Shown one piece after another: positions 21,546-32,385 of a stretch of DNA of 64,000 nt. The notes beneath the pieces were generated by a model that saw nothing but the letters and a program-made list of their open reading frames with translations, did no database searches and was not told the origin of the DNA. The position numbers and the translations under genes were made by a program. Position 1 is the first letter of the stretch; each line of letters begins with the position of its first letter. Origin of the DNA: Pegoplata infirma (taxonomy: Eukaryota > Arthropoda > Insecta > Diptera > Anthomyiidae); the NCBI GenBank assembly GCA_963921195.1, contig OY992536.1:321425038-321489037 (forward strand). Reading direction: 5' to 3'.

Positions 21546-23435
21546 GTAGTTCAATAAAATTACTGCCTTTTTAAGTTAGTTTTTTGTAAGTGTAGTCTTT
21601 ATGCAAATATTATGAAATAATAATTTCTTTGTCAATTTCTTTTTTTTATTATTATTACTTTTGGTTTTGGTTAAAAAAAAAGCTTAATAATAAATTTATA
21701 AACATTTTTGCACGTATTTGCTATAAATTCATTGTCAATTAGTGGTAATTTTTCAAAATCAAGTAATGATTTAGTAGAAATATTACTTAGATATTGTACC
21801 GCATATAAAATACATAATTTACAAACAAAAAAAAAACTCTGAATAATTTTTTATAAATTTAATAAACTGTGATGAACTAACATGAACATAAAATAAACTT
21901 TCAATTACATATATATCAGAAAAAAGTACTTAAACAAATGATAATGAATATTTAAATTCATAAATTAGAAACGTACCAGACAGAGATGGGCACGTGAGAA
22001 AACTTGTACAATTAAACTATTCACTTAACAAAAATTTTTGACGTAGTTCATTCATATCAGCTATTTTCGGCGATTTTGTTCTTTTAGATCATTCAATTAA
22101 TTTTTCTTTTTGAAAATTTATTGCAAAAACCCCAAAAAATTTTAAGCGAAATACAAAAAGTGTTGTGAAGGGGACCAGTAGTACACCTGCAGAAAAAACT
22201 TTCAGTCCTTGATAACGTACGTGACATGCCACACGGAAATAAATGACCTATCGCAAAATTGACATCTTTCATATAAAAACACCTGACACTTTGTGAGGAA
22301 GTGTCGCAACTCCGAATACATCACTTGTGACATGTCACTTGAACAGTCCCTTATTAACACTACGCCAGTTCAACAGTGACATGTCACAGAACACAAGGTT
22401 TTTTATTTACTCCAAAAAGCCTAAAAATTGTCAAACGAAATTTTTGTTCGGAACTTAGAAACTTATTTTTCAAATTTTTTTAAAAAATTTGTTTCCCAAA
22501 ATCATTTTAAATGAAAATCTTTGTTAAAAAACGAAAACAAAATTTATGTCTGGGACTTAAAAAATTTTAGTCCCAGACATAGGTTAAGTATTTTTGAGAT
22601 TTCTTAGTGATACTTTCTGTTTCCGATAGTCAAAAGGAAAGTGATTTCTTGCAGAGTACTTACAGCAAACATTCACAATTATGTGAAATAAATATGTATT
22701 ACAAAATTCACAAAAGTTCCCAGTCACGCGCCCATCTTTACAACATATATACACTTGTTCAATTGAATACATGAATACATACATATTTCTATCTACTTTA
22801 CACTCTAATCATACACATCAAATACATTGTTGTTGACACGTATCATTGCTAGTATTAGAGTTGTTGCTATTATTGTCTATAATTATTTGGCATGTAAATT
22901 TTGCATTAGATTCCTCGCCATTAATTTAATTATCTACATGTATTATGTATTTTGTAAATTATGTTTGTATGTTTCCAATCATTATCGAAATTTATATGTA
23001 TTTGTTTGTATACGAGTATTCATGAAAGATAGCAATGATGACGATGACTATGATGTTGATAATGATGGCTCGATATCAATTGTGATTGTTACCATTTGTT
23101 CATTATCCATGATCCATTATTCCAAGTGCTGTTTGTTAAAACACTTTACTTAAATTATATTTATAGAGTATTTACATATTGTTGTTGGTGTTGTTGTCTG
23201 GTATTTAGCCTTTGGGGAATTTGTAATTGAGTTTTAGTTTACAAAGTGTTTAATGTTATTAACATTTTTTTTTTTGGTTTTGTTTTTGGCAATGATATTA
23301 TTTATCAAGATTTTTGGAAATGCATGTGTATTAAAAAGTAAAACTTTGATAATCGTAACTTTGCGGACATTTATCAAAAATATATTTGTAAAAAAAAACA
23401 ATTTTTATTAATTTACATGAAATTTAAAATTTATA
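21546..23435. other. Possible single-copy DNA, no gene called
   Basis: No family was assigned to most of this. GTGACATGTCAC motifs occur at 22320-22395. A small mirror, TATGTCTGGGACTTAAAA and TTTTAGTCCCAGACATA, lies at 22546-22580. The frame 22827-23153 (108 residues) is hydrophobic plus an Asp run from a GATGAC microsatellite, with no recognisable domain, so it is not annotated. Confidence 0.4.
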
Positions 23436-23639
23436 CCCAACAAACATCAATTCCAGCCTTTGAAAAAAAATCAAACTGGCACTAAATATCAAGGGGGTTT
23501 TTATACCCTCCACTCTGGTGATAGAGGGTATATATAAGTTTGTCATTCCGTATGTAACACATTGAAATATTGGTTTAGGACCCCATAAAGTATATATATT
23601 CATGATCCTTGATCGATTTTAAGTCGATCTAACGATGTC

Positions 23640-23671
<32 letters not shown>

Positions 23672-24340
23672 CGTCTGTCTGTCTGTCTGTCTGTTGAAAT
23701 CACGTTTTTGGCAATAATCCGGAACGGATTTAAACGCTTTGGGTACCAAAAGTTGCGGAATTTTCCTAGGAAGAAACTCATGTATTTTTTTTTGAAATCG
23801 TTTAAGTACTTTAAAAGTTATAAGTGACTTTGTGGAAAAAGTCTTATTGGTTTTCAACATAACCCTAAATTAACTCATATTTTGTGTAGATACATATGTA
23901 CATAAGAAAGAATACGGAAATGAAAAAAAAAAAAAACGGAGAAAAAGAAAAAAATCTGTACAAAAAAACTCTAAAATATGTAAAACAAAATCTAAATTTA
24001 ATAAAAAAAAGTTCGTTAAGTAATAATAAAAAAATTAATACATAGCATGTGTGTGTGTGTGTCCATTTTTTGCTTCGTCATATTAACGGGGTTGCCAGAC
24101 TTTTTTTTGGCTTTGTCGCCAAATCGGATGTAAAATATCGCCAAAATTCAATTTTGTTCAGATTTCTTAAAAAAAAAATATTTTCTTTTAAAAAAATAAG
24201 TTTTGTTAAATAATAAAAGACAGAAATAAACTTTATGGCAAAAATCGCCCAAATCCGGAAAATTTAAATATATAAAAGAGTAATGTAACTGACTAACATA
24301 CACATTCATCATCGCCCAGCCCAAACCGCTGAAGTTAGAG

Positions 24341-24998
24341 ACATGAAATTTGGACTGTAGGTTGACCTCCCGGAATAAAGATCTTCTAAGGCTTGATTTT
24401 TGCCAACGTTGATTCTAAGGGGGTAAAAAGGGTAAAAAACTGTACTTTTGGTACTTTTTAAATCTCCTGATATAATGATCATAGAGACTTGAAATTTAGA
24501 CTGTATGTTACCCTCCCGCAATATAGATCCACTATGGCTGAAGCTTTGCCAATGTTGATTCTAAGGGGGTAAAAAGGGTAAAAAAACTGTACTTTTGGTA
24601 CTTTTTAAATCTCCTGATATAATGATCATAGAGACTTGAAATTTGGACTGTATATTCACTTCCCGGAATATAGATCCATTAAGGCTTGATTTTTGCCAGT
24701 GTTGATTCTAAGGGGGTAAAAAGGGAAAAAATCTTTCTTTTGGTACCTATTATATTTCCTTAAAAAAATGTCACATAGAATTGAAGTTTTGACTGTATGT
24801 TCACCTCCCGGAATATAGATCCCCTAAGGCTGGGTTTTTGCCAATGATGTTTCTAATAGGGTAAAAAGGGTAAAAATATGTACTTTTGTTACATTTTATA
24901 TTTCCTTAAATAATGGTACTAGAAAATTCAAATTTGCAATGTCGGTTCACCTTCCGGAAAAAGGATTCACTAAGGCTCGAGTTTTGCCAATGCTTTTT
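24341..24998 (+). repeat. Five tandem units of about 146 bp
   Basis: Starts near 24341, 24487, 24634, 24779 and 24922. Each carries TTGAAATTTGGACTGTA, CTCCCGGAATATAGATC, TTTGCCAATGTTGATTC, AGGGGGTAAAAAGGGTAAAA and TACTTTTGGTACTTTTT. The fifth is the most diverged. Related units lie at 16320-16770 and 31021-31400. Confidence 0.8.
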
Positions 24999-25192
24999 AT
25001 AAAAAGTACCTTTTATAAAAAGTACCTTTTATAAAAAGTACCTTTTATAAAAAGTACCTTTTATAAAAAGTACCTTTTATAAAAAGTACCTTTTATAAAA
25101 AGTACCTTTTATAAAAAGAACATTTTATAAAAAGTACCTTTCATTAAAAGTACCTTTTATAAAAAGTACCTTTCATTAAAAGTACCGAAAGT
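24990..25192 (+). repeat. 16-bp tandem array TTTTATAAAAAGTACC
   Basis: About twelve head-to-tail copies, the first eight nearly perfect and the last ones changed to TTTCATTAAAAGTACC. It follows directly on the 146-bp units and includes their GTAC core, suggesting local expansion from that sequence. Confidence 0.9.
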
Positions 25193-25716
25193 ACACTTTT
25201 TGGTACTTTTATTTCCTGAGGTATAAATAAAACAAACTATTTTGTTTTTTAAATCATTACATTGGTGGAGGGTATTTAAAGATTCGGCACAGCCGAATAT
25301 AGCTTTCTTACTTGTTCAAATTGTTTTCAGTGACAAAAATTAAAACATTTAAACTAAATTTGAAACATGTTGGAAATATTTGTTTTTTCCTATGCTATTA
25401 ATTCTTTTCAAAAAAATATAAACATCAAATTGATTTGCCATGTTTCTCAAACCTAATATCGAACATTGATTATGGGTGGAAATAGTTTTGTTTTCAAATG
25501 TTGTTCAATTCCGAATTTCAAATTGTCAGAAAACTTAAAATTTTGTTTTAAAAATTAAGAAGAAAAATATAGAAATTTTATGTATTTTTATGCATTTGTG
25601 CCAATTAATTGAATGCTATAACTATAAAAACTTGCATAAACGTTTAAAAAGTAAGTACACATGAGTTTATCAAAAAAAAGTTATACATTTAATAACGTAT
25701 TTTCTTTTCTTTAAAG

Positions 25717-25809
25717 ATTTCGAATTTTAAAGAGCAGACGGCAGAAGAAGAAGACCTAGAAGGAGACGACCTCAAAAATGGCATTCGATGTAATTTTTTT
25801 AGTAACAAT
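25717..25809 (+). other. Candidate exon remnant in CCCA element copy 1
   Basis: A polypyrimidine run TTTTCTTTTCTTTAAAG precedes an open stretch encoding EQTAEEEDLEGDDLKNG and more, closed by a stop at about 25808. In the other copy (35125-35215) the codon differences inside that stretch are GCA/GCT and CTA/CTG, both silent in this frame. The sample is tiny, so coding is only a hypothesis. Confidence 0.25.
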
Positions 25810-26439
25810 TTTTAGTGCAAATAAATAGCAAATATTATTAAAATTCGTATTTACAGTTTTTTTAATAAAAAATAGTATTGAGGTTCATTTGAAAAATAAT
25901 GTTAAATTAACATTATAAATAAGGCTGAGAATTCTTTGAAAACTACACTAAAATTCAATTAGATAGTAAGCATATTTTCAAGCTAAAAATATTTGTGTAC
26001 ATTGGAGAAACATTATACATTCAAAAAATCTCAAACTATATATCAAATCTAAATAAACTTGAAAATTTTACTTGAGAACTAACATGCCGTTTTCTTTGAG
26101 AATGCTATTGTTTTCACGTTGAGAACTACGTAATTCTCAACTGGTTTTCAAGGCTAAGGTTTAAATTTTAAACTTGCTATCAATATAATATTCAATGTAT
26201 TTCAAAGGTAAATGTTTTTTGGGTAGTAGTATTATTTATAAATGCTGTTTTTTATATTTATTGACCAGCGTTTGAAAGGCTACGTTAGCTACCCTTTTTT
26301 TTGCTTTTGCTTTTCATATCACTTCAAACAATTTCAATATTATAAGTTATAGCTTTTGTTTACTTTTCTTTTTTGTGTTTGCTTAAACTACAACAACATG
26401 AAAAAAATAAAAACTCCAAACAGAGCAGTAGCGGAAAAC

Positions 26440-26582
26440 AAATTTTATTGTTGTAGCCTACAAATATACTACAGTAGTATATTTGTAGGCTACAAATATA
26501 CTACAATAGTATATTTGTAGGCTACAGTATTACTACAGTATTACTACAGTAGTATTACTACAGTATTACTACAGTATCACAT
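26440..26582. repeat. GTAGGCTAC / CTACAGTA palindromic cluster, left
   Basis: TAGCCTACAAATATACTACA, then TAGTATATTTGTAGGCTAC and TATTACTACAGTATTACTAC repeats lie in both orientations. A matching cluster lies at 27752-27880. The word GTAGGCTAC is nearly self-complementary, which would suit a dimeric DNA-binding protein such as a transposase (inference). Confidence 0.75.
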
Positions 26583-26833
26583 TGTAAACAAATGTTGCAA
26601 TATAAAAACGTGATCATATTAAAAATTCCGTTAAGATGGTGTAAAATGAATACAACATCGAAAAAAGAATAATAATAATTTTTAATAAAATTCTTTTAAT
26701 TTTGGTCAAAATAATATAGAAAAATTTGGAATTTTGTCGAATTTTTCGATATTTTCGAATATGTACGCGATTTTAATATTATCGGTCTAGACGCTCAGAA
26801 GTTATGAGAAAAACCGTGACATTAACATTGGGT

Positions 26834-27121
26834 TAGAGATGGGCGCTGGTCACGTGATTTGCGTGATTCACGTGAATCACGCCTGAGTGATTTTCATTTA
26901 AATCACGTGATTGTGAGTGAGTGTGAGGTAAGAGCATTTTATTGCGTGAGTAGATTTTGCGTGACTCACGCGTGAGCGTGATTGAATCTGGCGTGAGTAA
27001 AATTTTTATTACTCACGTGAATAGTGAGCGTGAATAAAAAAAAAATTGCGTGAGTGATTCGATTATTTTTGCGTGAGCTTGAGTGAGTGTGAGTCAAAAT
27101 CCACTCACGCACCCATCTCTA
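26834..27121. mobile_element. Small hAT-type MITE (TAGAGATGGGC), TSD CATTGGGT
   Basis: The ends TAGAGATGGGCGC and GCACCCATCTCTA are inverted repeats. CATTGGGT stands at 26826-26833 and 27122-27129 exactly. The interior is dominated by TCACGTGA, GCGTGAGTGA and GTGAGTGTGAG words. There is no coding frame. Relatives lie at 27177-27602 and 57881-58347. Confidence 0.9.
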
Positions 27122-27176
27122 CATTGGGTTTTTTGAAAATTCACGTGTTGAAAAATACACAAAACATGGTTTTAAT

Positions 27177-27602
27177 TAGAGATGGGCGCGTGAGTGATTT
27201 TTGACTCACACTCACTCACGCCCACGACAGGAATTTTTGAATCACGCACACTCACTCACGAGCAAATTTTTTCTACTCACACTCACAATCACGTGAGTAA
27301 ATTTAATACAACTCACACTCACGTGCACTCACTCAAGCTTCACTCACACTCTCGTTGACTCACACTCACGAAACTCTTATTCATACAAAAAAAAATTTAA
27401 AACTAAAATTTTAAAAATCTTTTAAAATTTTCAACAAAATTTAAAGTTCAGCGTAACTTAAAAAATCGACTCGCGCACACTCACGCAAAAATCTTACTCA
27501 CGCACACTCCACTCACACGCGCGTGATTAAAATTGAATTTAGTCACACTCAAGCGTGGTCACGCGTGAATCACGTTCTAATCTGCTCATGTGCCCATCTC
27601 TA
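27177..27602. mobile_element. Small hAT-type MITE (TAGAGATGGGC), second copy
   Basis: The same ends as the previous element, flanked by GTTTTAAT and CTTTTAAT (7 of 8 bases equal). The interior is mostly CACTCACTCACG and CTCACACTCACG, the complement of the words in the first copy. It sits about 55 bp from it, inside the same 1.8-kb hAT-type element. Confidence 0.88.
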
Positions 27603-27751
27603 CTTTTAATGACAAGGGAACACCACAACAATGTTTGCCAAAGTTGAATTATAATTTTACATTAAAACAATCCAACCCTATTCTTTATACACATTAAAAT
27701 AAAACAGTTATGTTAAACAAGATAAGTGTGTGTTTATTAAATTTTCTCTTT

Positions 27752-27882
27752 GTAGGCTACAAAAACAATATTTGTAGGCTACCAAAAATAATTTGTAGGC
27801 TACAGGTAGGCTACCAAAAATAATTTGTAGGCTACAGGTAGGCTACCAAAAATAATTTGTAGGCTACTTGTAGGCTACACAA
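27752..27882 (+). repeat. GTAGGCTAC tandem cluster, right
   Basis: TTTGTAGGCTAC and AGGTAGGCTACCAAAAATAA repeat four to five times. Spacing is about 34 bp for the three best copies. Confidence 0.82.
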
Positions 27883-28075
27883 TTCTTATGTTTTTGTTTT
27901 TTTTGCTACTTATTCATTTTTAAAAACAATCGTAAGCTCTTGCTACAAAAACAGAAATGTGCAAGTATTAGTAGTTATAGCAATTGAATGATTTACATAT
28001 TGTTTGTTTTTAAAACTACACATATCGTCAATTTTGGTTGTTTAAGCTACTTTCTTCGTAGTAATTTAAACGCTG

Positions 28076-28385
28076 TTATTGACAAGAAAGCTACCAGGAC
28101 AGTTTGTCATGAAATTTGAGCCATCGTAATTTTAAGGTCTGCATTCTACCAAACAGAAACAGTTGTACGAACTTTGGCAAACCTGGTTCAACTTTAGCAA
28201 CCCCGGTTCAGCTTTTGCAACTCTGGTTCAACTTTTGCAACCCTGGGTGCCCCAATTGGAATTATAAAGATACTAGATTCTGCTAACGAGAATAGCTTAA
28301 TTAATGGCTCTTTTGAGGTCCGAATTTTACCAAAAAAGTACAATTGCACTAACTTTTTAACCCTGATTTAGCTTTTGCCACCCTA
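28076..28385 (+). repeat. GGTTCAACTTTTGCAACCCT repeats interrupted by a MITE
   Basis: Around 28185-28250 and 28365-28384, units like GGTTCAACTTTTGCAACCCT lie in tandem. They resume at 29617-29680, right after the TA-flanked MITE (28386-29614), so the MITE split a 20-22-bp minisatellite. Confidence 0.7.
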
Positions 28386-29614
28386 CACTCAAAATAATTA
28401 CTCTGTAAAATGCTCGGTAAAATGACTGTGATCTCAATTTGACAGATATTTGACAAAGTTATCTGTCGAAATACAGATTTTAAGAAAATACTTTGTATTT
28501 TCTTTGACCGATAAACAAAATTTTATCTGTAATTTTACTTTGTAATCTCTATTTTACAGATAATAAACAGTTTTTTTGTTAAAATACGGATTTTAGAAAA
28601 TTACTTTGTTTTTTTCTCGTAACCAAAATACTAAATTTCATTTGTAATTTTACTTATTGCTCTGTAAAAATAAAACTCACTTCAAAAAACTTCCAAATAT
28701 GATCGATAAAGCTCCTCTTCAAAAAGTGTCTTAAATTACAATAAAAACCGGTAAATTTTACGAGACGACGTGTAAAATTGGAGTTACTTGTTAAAAACTC
28801 GTAATATTCACAAAAAAAGTAAATTTACAATTTGGAAGCATTAAAGCTGTCAAGTTTAACAAAATTTAAATAAATTTAATTTGAATTAATGTTTTTGATG
28901 CAGAGAAGTTTTACTCATAAAATGGATTTAACTAAAACTTTGAAAATTTACAGAGTTAAGGTATGAACAGAACAAGCCCGGCACGACTTTTTCCATACGA
29001 TTTGACAGTTAAAAACCGTGACCGGCACGACAAAAAATTAAAACTTATTTTATTTTATCTCCGGGTTCTCTCAATCTCTCTCCCTCTCACACTCCAGGGT
29101 TGCCGCATTTTCACAACAATTTTTAATTTTTTCATTCACAATGGTGTAACAAACGTACAGTAGTGCCAACTTAATCACATTGACTATGTGACAAGCGATT
29201 TTTTCCCGTAAAATTACTCTAATTTTATTAAAAGTTGGCACCACTGAACAAACAAATGACATTTTTTGCCGTCGCCGTCCCCCGTCATTGTTTTGGGCCT
29301 ATATTCTCCGGCAACGGCAACCGTCCCCCGTGCCGTGCTTGTTCTGTTTCTACCTTTATTTTGGTAAAATTTTGAACTCATAAAATGCATTTAACTAAAA
29401 CTTTGTAAATTTACAGAGTTTTTTTGTTAAAATTCTTTTAGGTTTTATCAATATTTTAAAGATATTTCTATAAATTTCTATTTTTTTTATCTAAATCATT
29501 TTACAGAGTTTTCTTCGTAAAATAACAAAAAATCTTGCTGGTTGGAAATCTATGGTATTTTCTGCTGGCTCAGCAGAGTATCTCTGTAATTTAACAGAGT
29601 GATTATTTTGAGTG
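28386..29614. mobile_element. CACTCAAAATAAT MITE, copy 2, with a nested MITE
   Basis: The ends are CACTCAAAATAATTACTCTG and CAGAGTGATTATTTTGAGTG, with TA outside (28384-28385, 29615-29616). Without the 397-bp insertion and its duplication it would be about 829 bp, close to the 818 bp of the copy at 7789-8606. The interior is similar in layout. Confidence 0.85.
28959..29355. mobile_element. 397-bp TTA-flanked MITE (AGGTATGAACAGAACAAGC)
   Basis: The left end AGGTATGAACAGAACAAGC and the right end (complement) AGGTAGAAACAGAACAAGC are inverted repeats. TTA stands on both sides (28956-28958, 29356-29358). GCCCGGCACGAC and GTGCCGTGCTTG extend the stem. It is notably less AT-rich than its host. The TTA target fits PIF/Harbinger. 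Confidence 0.82.
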
Positions 29615-29704
29615 TAGTTCAGCTTTTGCAACCCTTGTTTAACTTTTGTAACCTTGGTTAAAATTTTCAACTCTGGTGCGCCCCAATTCGGATTATCAAA
29701 ATAA

Positions 29705-31020
29705 ATGTAAATTTAACTTAACTAAATTTAACTTAACTGAGTTAATAACCCGAGTTTAACTAAACTAAGTTTAAGTAAACCAAGTTTTTAAACTTAGTTT
29801 AGTTAAATAAACTGAGTTTAAACACGGTTTAGTTAGCTTAAACTGAGTTTAATCAAGTAATTTGCTTACTTTAGTTAAACTGAGTTTAAGTTAAACTCGG
29901 TTTATGTTAAGTTTATTATAAACTTATTTTATGTTATACATACTTGATTTATTTAAACTCAGTTTAGTTAAACTTAGTTTATTTTAGTTAAACTTAGTTT
30001 AGTTAAACTAAGTTTAGTTAAACTTAGTTTAACTTAGCTAAACTTAAGTTATTTAAACTCTGTTTAACTTAAACTCGGTTTTTAAACTCAGTTTAGTTTT
30101 TTTTTGAGTTTAACTAAACTAAGTTTAAGTAAACCAAGTTTTTAAACTTAGTTTAGTTAAATAAACTGAGTTTAAACACGGTTTAGTTAGCTTAAACTGA
30201 GTTTAATCAAGTAATTTGCTTACTTTAGTTAAACTAAGTTTAAGTTAAACTCGGTTTAGTTAAACTTAGTTTAGTTAAACTTAGTTAAGTTAAACTTATT
30301 TTAGTTAAACTTAGTTTAATTAAACTTAGTTTAGTTAAACTTAGTTTAATAAACTTAGTTTAACTTAGCTAAACTTTAGTTATTTACACTCGGTTTAAGT
30401 TAAACTCAGTTTAGTTAAACTTAGTTTAAACCTAACTTAGTTTTAACCTAACTTAGTTCAAACTAAACTCACTTTCTTAAACTTAGTTTTAATTTAAACT
30501 TAGTTTAAGTTAACCTCGGTTATTTAAACTTAGCTAAGTTAAACTCAGTTTAGTGAAATTTGGTTTAAGTTTAACTCGGTTAAACTGAGTTCTACTAACC
30601 TAAGTTTAACTAAACTAAGTTTAACTAAACGGAGTTTACCTAACCAACTGACTAGTTTTACTTAGTGAAAGTTAAGCTCGGTTTAGGTAAACTCCGTTTA
30701 GTTAAACTTAGTTTAAGTTAAACTTAGTTTAAGTTAAACTTAGTTTAGTTAAACTTATTTTAGTTAAACCTAGTTTGGTTAAACTTAGTTTAGTTAAACT
30801 CAGTTTAGTTAAACTTAGTTTAAGTTAAATTCAGTTTTTAAACTTAGTTTAGTTAAACTTAGCTTAGTTAAACTTAGTTAAACTTAGTTTAAGTTAGTTA
30901 AACTTAGTTTAAGTTAGCTATTAGTAAGGTAAACTTAGTTTAAGTTAAACTCAGTTTAGTTAAACTCAGTTTAGTTAAACTCAGTTTAGTTAAACTAAGT
31001 TTAAGTCAAACTCAGTTTAC
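29705..31020. repeat. 1.3-kb array of AAACTTAGTTTAGTTA words with a higher-order duplication
   Basis: Imperfect 14-17-bp units (TTAAACTTAGTTTAG, TAAACTCGGTTTAAG and their complements) fill the region. A block of about 150 bp beginning GAGTTTAACTAAACTAAG and including TTTAATCAAGTAATTTGCTTAC occurs near 29757 and again near 30106, showing block duplication. Because AACTAAGTTTA is almost self-complementary, local hairpins are possible throughout. Confidence 0.9.
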
Positions 31021-31445
31021 AAAAACACTTACAAAAGCACTTTTTAAAAAGTTTTGTTCTAAAAGGGTAAAAGATTGTTCTTTGGTACTTTTTCAATCTC
31101 CTCAAACAGTGGTCCCAAAAACTTGAAATATAAATATTGGATCCTCCAGTGAAGAAAAATTTTGAAAATCGTTTGTAAGGAGGCAAAAAGTAGGCAAAAA
31201 AAGGAAAAACTTGAAAATTTCATTTTATGAGGGCAAAATGTCGTAGTTAGTGAATAAAAAAAAAACAATCTGACAAATGTACTTTTTTGAAAGTTTCAAT
31301 TCTAAGGGGGTAAAAAGTGTACATTGGTTAAAAAGTGTACTTAGGTACTTTTTTGATCTCCTGAATGCAGAATCACTTTTTGAGTTTATTTAGCAACGTC
31401 CGTCAGTCTGTCTGTCTGTCCATGTAAACGGTTTCAATCAATCGA
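31021..31445 (+). mobile_element. Fragment of hairpin-element interior
   Basis: GGTAAAAGATTGTTCTTTGG, ACTTTTTCAATCTCCTC, TTCTAAGGGGGTAAAAAG and GGTACTTTTTTGATCTCCTGA resemble the 146-bp units of 24341-24998. Then AACGTCCGTCAGTCTGTCTG resembles the family microsatellite. No ends are visible. Confidence 0.55.
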
Positions 31446-31549
31446 GCTAAATTTTGAAAATTATGGCTCTTTTGACCCGAGGACCCAAGGAAACCTCTTT
31501 GAATTTGGCTCAAAATTCACCGTTCAACAAAAATGAAAAAAAAAATCGT

Positions 31550-32115
31550 TAAACACGAACTAGATAATATACGTTTGAAACTAGGGACTAAATGTAGTAA
31601 AACTGCATTTACAGTTTTTCATTTCGTTATTCTGTTCCCTTTTAAAAAGACTTCAAAGTTTTAGAGGATTAAATTTTATAAAATATTTTTTTAATATTTA
31701 TACTTGTCCAGGATGCCACTAATGATAGCAAACGAAAGGGGAGGATCTCCCCTAATTTTCCTATTTTATTATTTTTACACATCAGAAAAAAGGAGGTAAG
31801 TTACATATCATTCAAAATTTTCAACAAAATATTTTGATAAAGTTTTCAAAGGACTTTATTCACGTCCTTTTTTACTGATATGGCAAAATAAAAAAAAAAA
31901 TGGGAAAATTAGGGGAGATCCTCCTCTTTCATTTTCCATCACCCACCAGTGGCATCCTATGACAAGTAAAAATATTTCAGAAATATTTGACAAAATGTAT
32001 CCCTTAAAACTTTGAAGTCCTTTTAAAAGGAAACAGGATCACGAAATGAAAAACTGTAAATGCTGTTGTACTCCATTTGATCTCTACTTTCAGACGTATA
32101 TCGTCAGGTTCATGT
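31550..32115. mobile_element. Foldback element with arms of over 200 bp
   Basis: The left arm (GCATTTACAGTTTTTCATTTCG, CTTCAAAGTTTTA, GGATGCCACTAATG, GGAGGATCTCCCCTAATTTTCC) is mirrored from 32095 back to 31895 (GGAAAATTAGGGGAGATCCTCC, GTGGCATCC, CTTTGAAG, CGAAATGAAAAACTG). The loop is about 130 bp. Outer parts such as TATACGTTTGAAA and TTTCAGACGTATA also pair. No coding frame is present. Confidence 0.85.
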
Positions 32116-32385
32116 AATTTGAAAATTTCATTTGGAAATCAAAAAATATCGATATATGTAATTCGAAAAAGATCAATTGTAATTCAAATCTATTGTAATT
32201 CAATTGCAATTCGAAAAAAATCCACGGAAATTCAGTTGATATTTTTCAAATCACAATTGGAATTTTCGAATAACAATTGATATATTTTAAGTTTAAATTG
32301 ATAATTTTTGAATTATAATATATATTTTTTTATGATTTACGATTAGAATCTTCAAATTTAATTGATCTTTTTCTAAATACAATTG
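32116..32385. repeat. 21-bp array, left part (split by a transposon)
   Basis: Units such as CGAAAAAGATCAATTGTAATT run to about 32230, then switch to the complement (TTTTTCAAATCACAATTGGAAT). The array resumes at 34253-34400 and ends with TTACATCTAAATAAATGGTTTAG, a diverged form of the family terminus. Confidence 0.75.

Larger units (their letters stand above)
23503..25316 (+). mobile_element. Hairpin-ended element, long copy with known empty site
   Basis: It begins ATACCCTCCACTCTGGTGATAG and ends GGAGGGTATTTAAAGATTCGGC-ACA-GCCGAATATAGCTTTCTTACTTGTT. The second copy of the host (34530-34560) reads AAGGGTGTTTTTCAAATTG at this site, so the insertion lies in a run of T and any target duplication is at most a few T. 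Inside are a GTCTGTCC microsatellite, a GT microsatellite, five 146-bp tandem units and a 16-bp array. No protein frame was recognised. One-sided hairpin near the end and little or no duplication recall Helitron-like elements, but the TC...CTRR termini are missing. Confidence 0.82.
23436..26223. mobile_element. CCCA-ended element, copy 1 (with a hairpin element inside)
   Basis: The ends are CCCAACAAACAT and ATGTTTTTTGGG, with TA outside each. About 975 bp of this element matches 34480-35629 closely over its whole length, which fixes both boundaries. Copy 1 is interrupted at 23503-25316 by a hairpin element absent from copy 2. It carries a short conserved purine-rich segment (25717-25809) that might be an exon remnant. 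No full transposase frame exists. Confidence 0.85.
26266..28075. mobile_element. 1.8-kb hAT-type element with 8-bp TSD TTATTGAC
   Basis: The ends are CAGCGTTT and AAACGCTG; inner CTACG also pairs. TTATTGAC is present at 26258-26265 and 28076-28083 exactly. The 8-bp duplication and CAG start are hallmarks of the hAT superfamily. The interior has clusters of GTAGGCTAC on both sides of two nested elements. No hAT transposase frame or BED zinc finger is seen, so it is non-autonomous. Confidence 0.87.

Noticed and set aside
22827..23153. 108-residue frame with hydrophobic segments and an Asp-rich stretch
   Set aside because: AT-rich codons give chance hydrophobic runs, and the Asp stretch is a GATGAC microsatellite. 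No domain, splice or promoter support.
25281..25313. The ATTCGGC-ACA-GCCGAAT hairpin as a bacterial-type terminator
   Set aside because: The sequence is eukaryotic, no gene precedes it, and it recurs at the same place in every copy of a mobile element.
23503..25316. Calling the hairpin element a Helitron
   Set aside because: The hairpin and low duplication fit, but there is no 5' TC, no CTRR 3' end and no Rep/helicase sequence; left unclassified.
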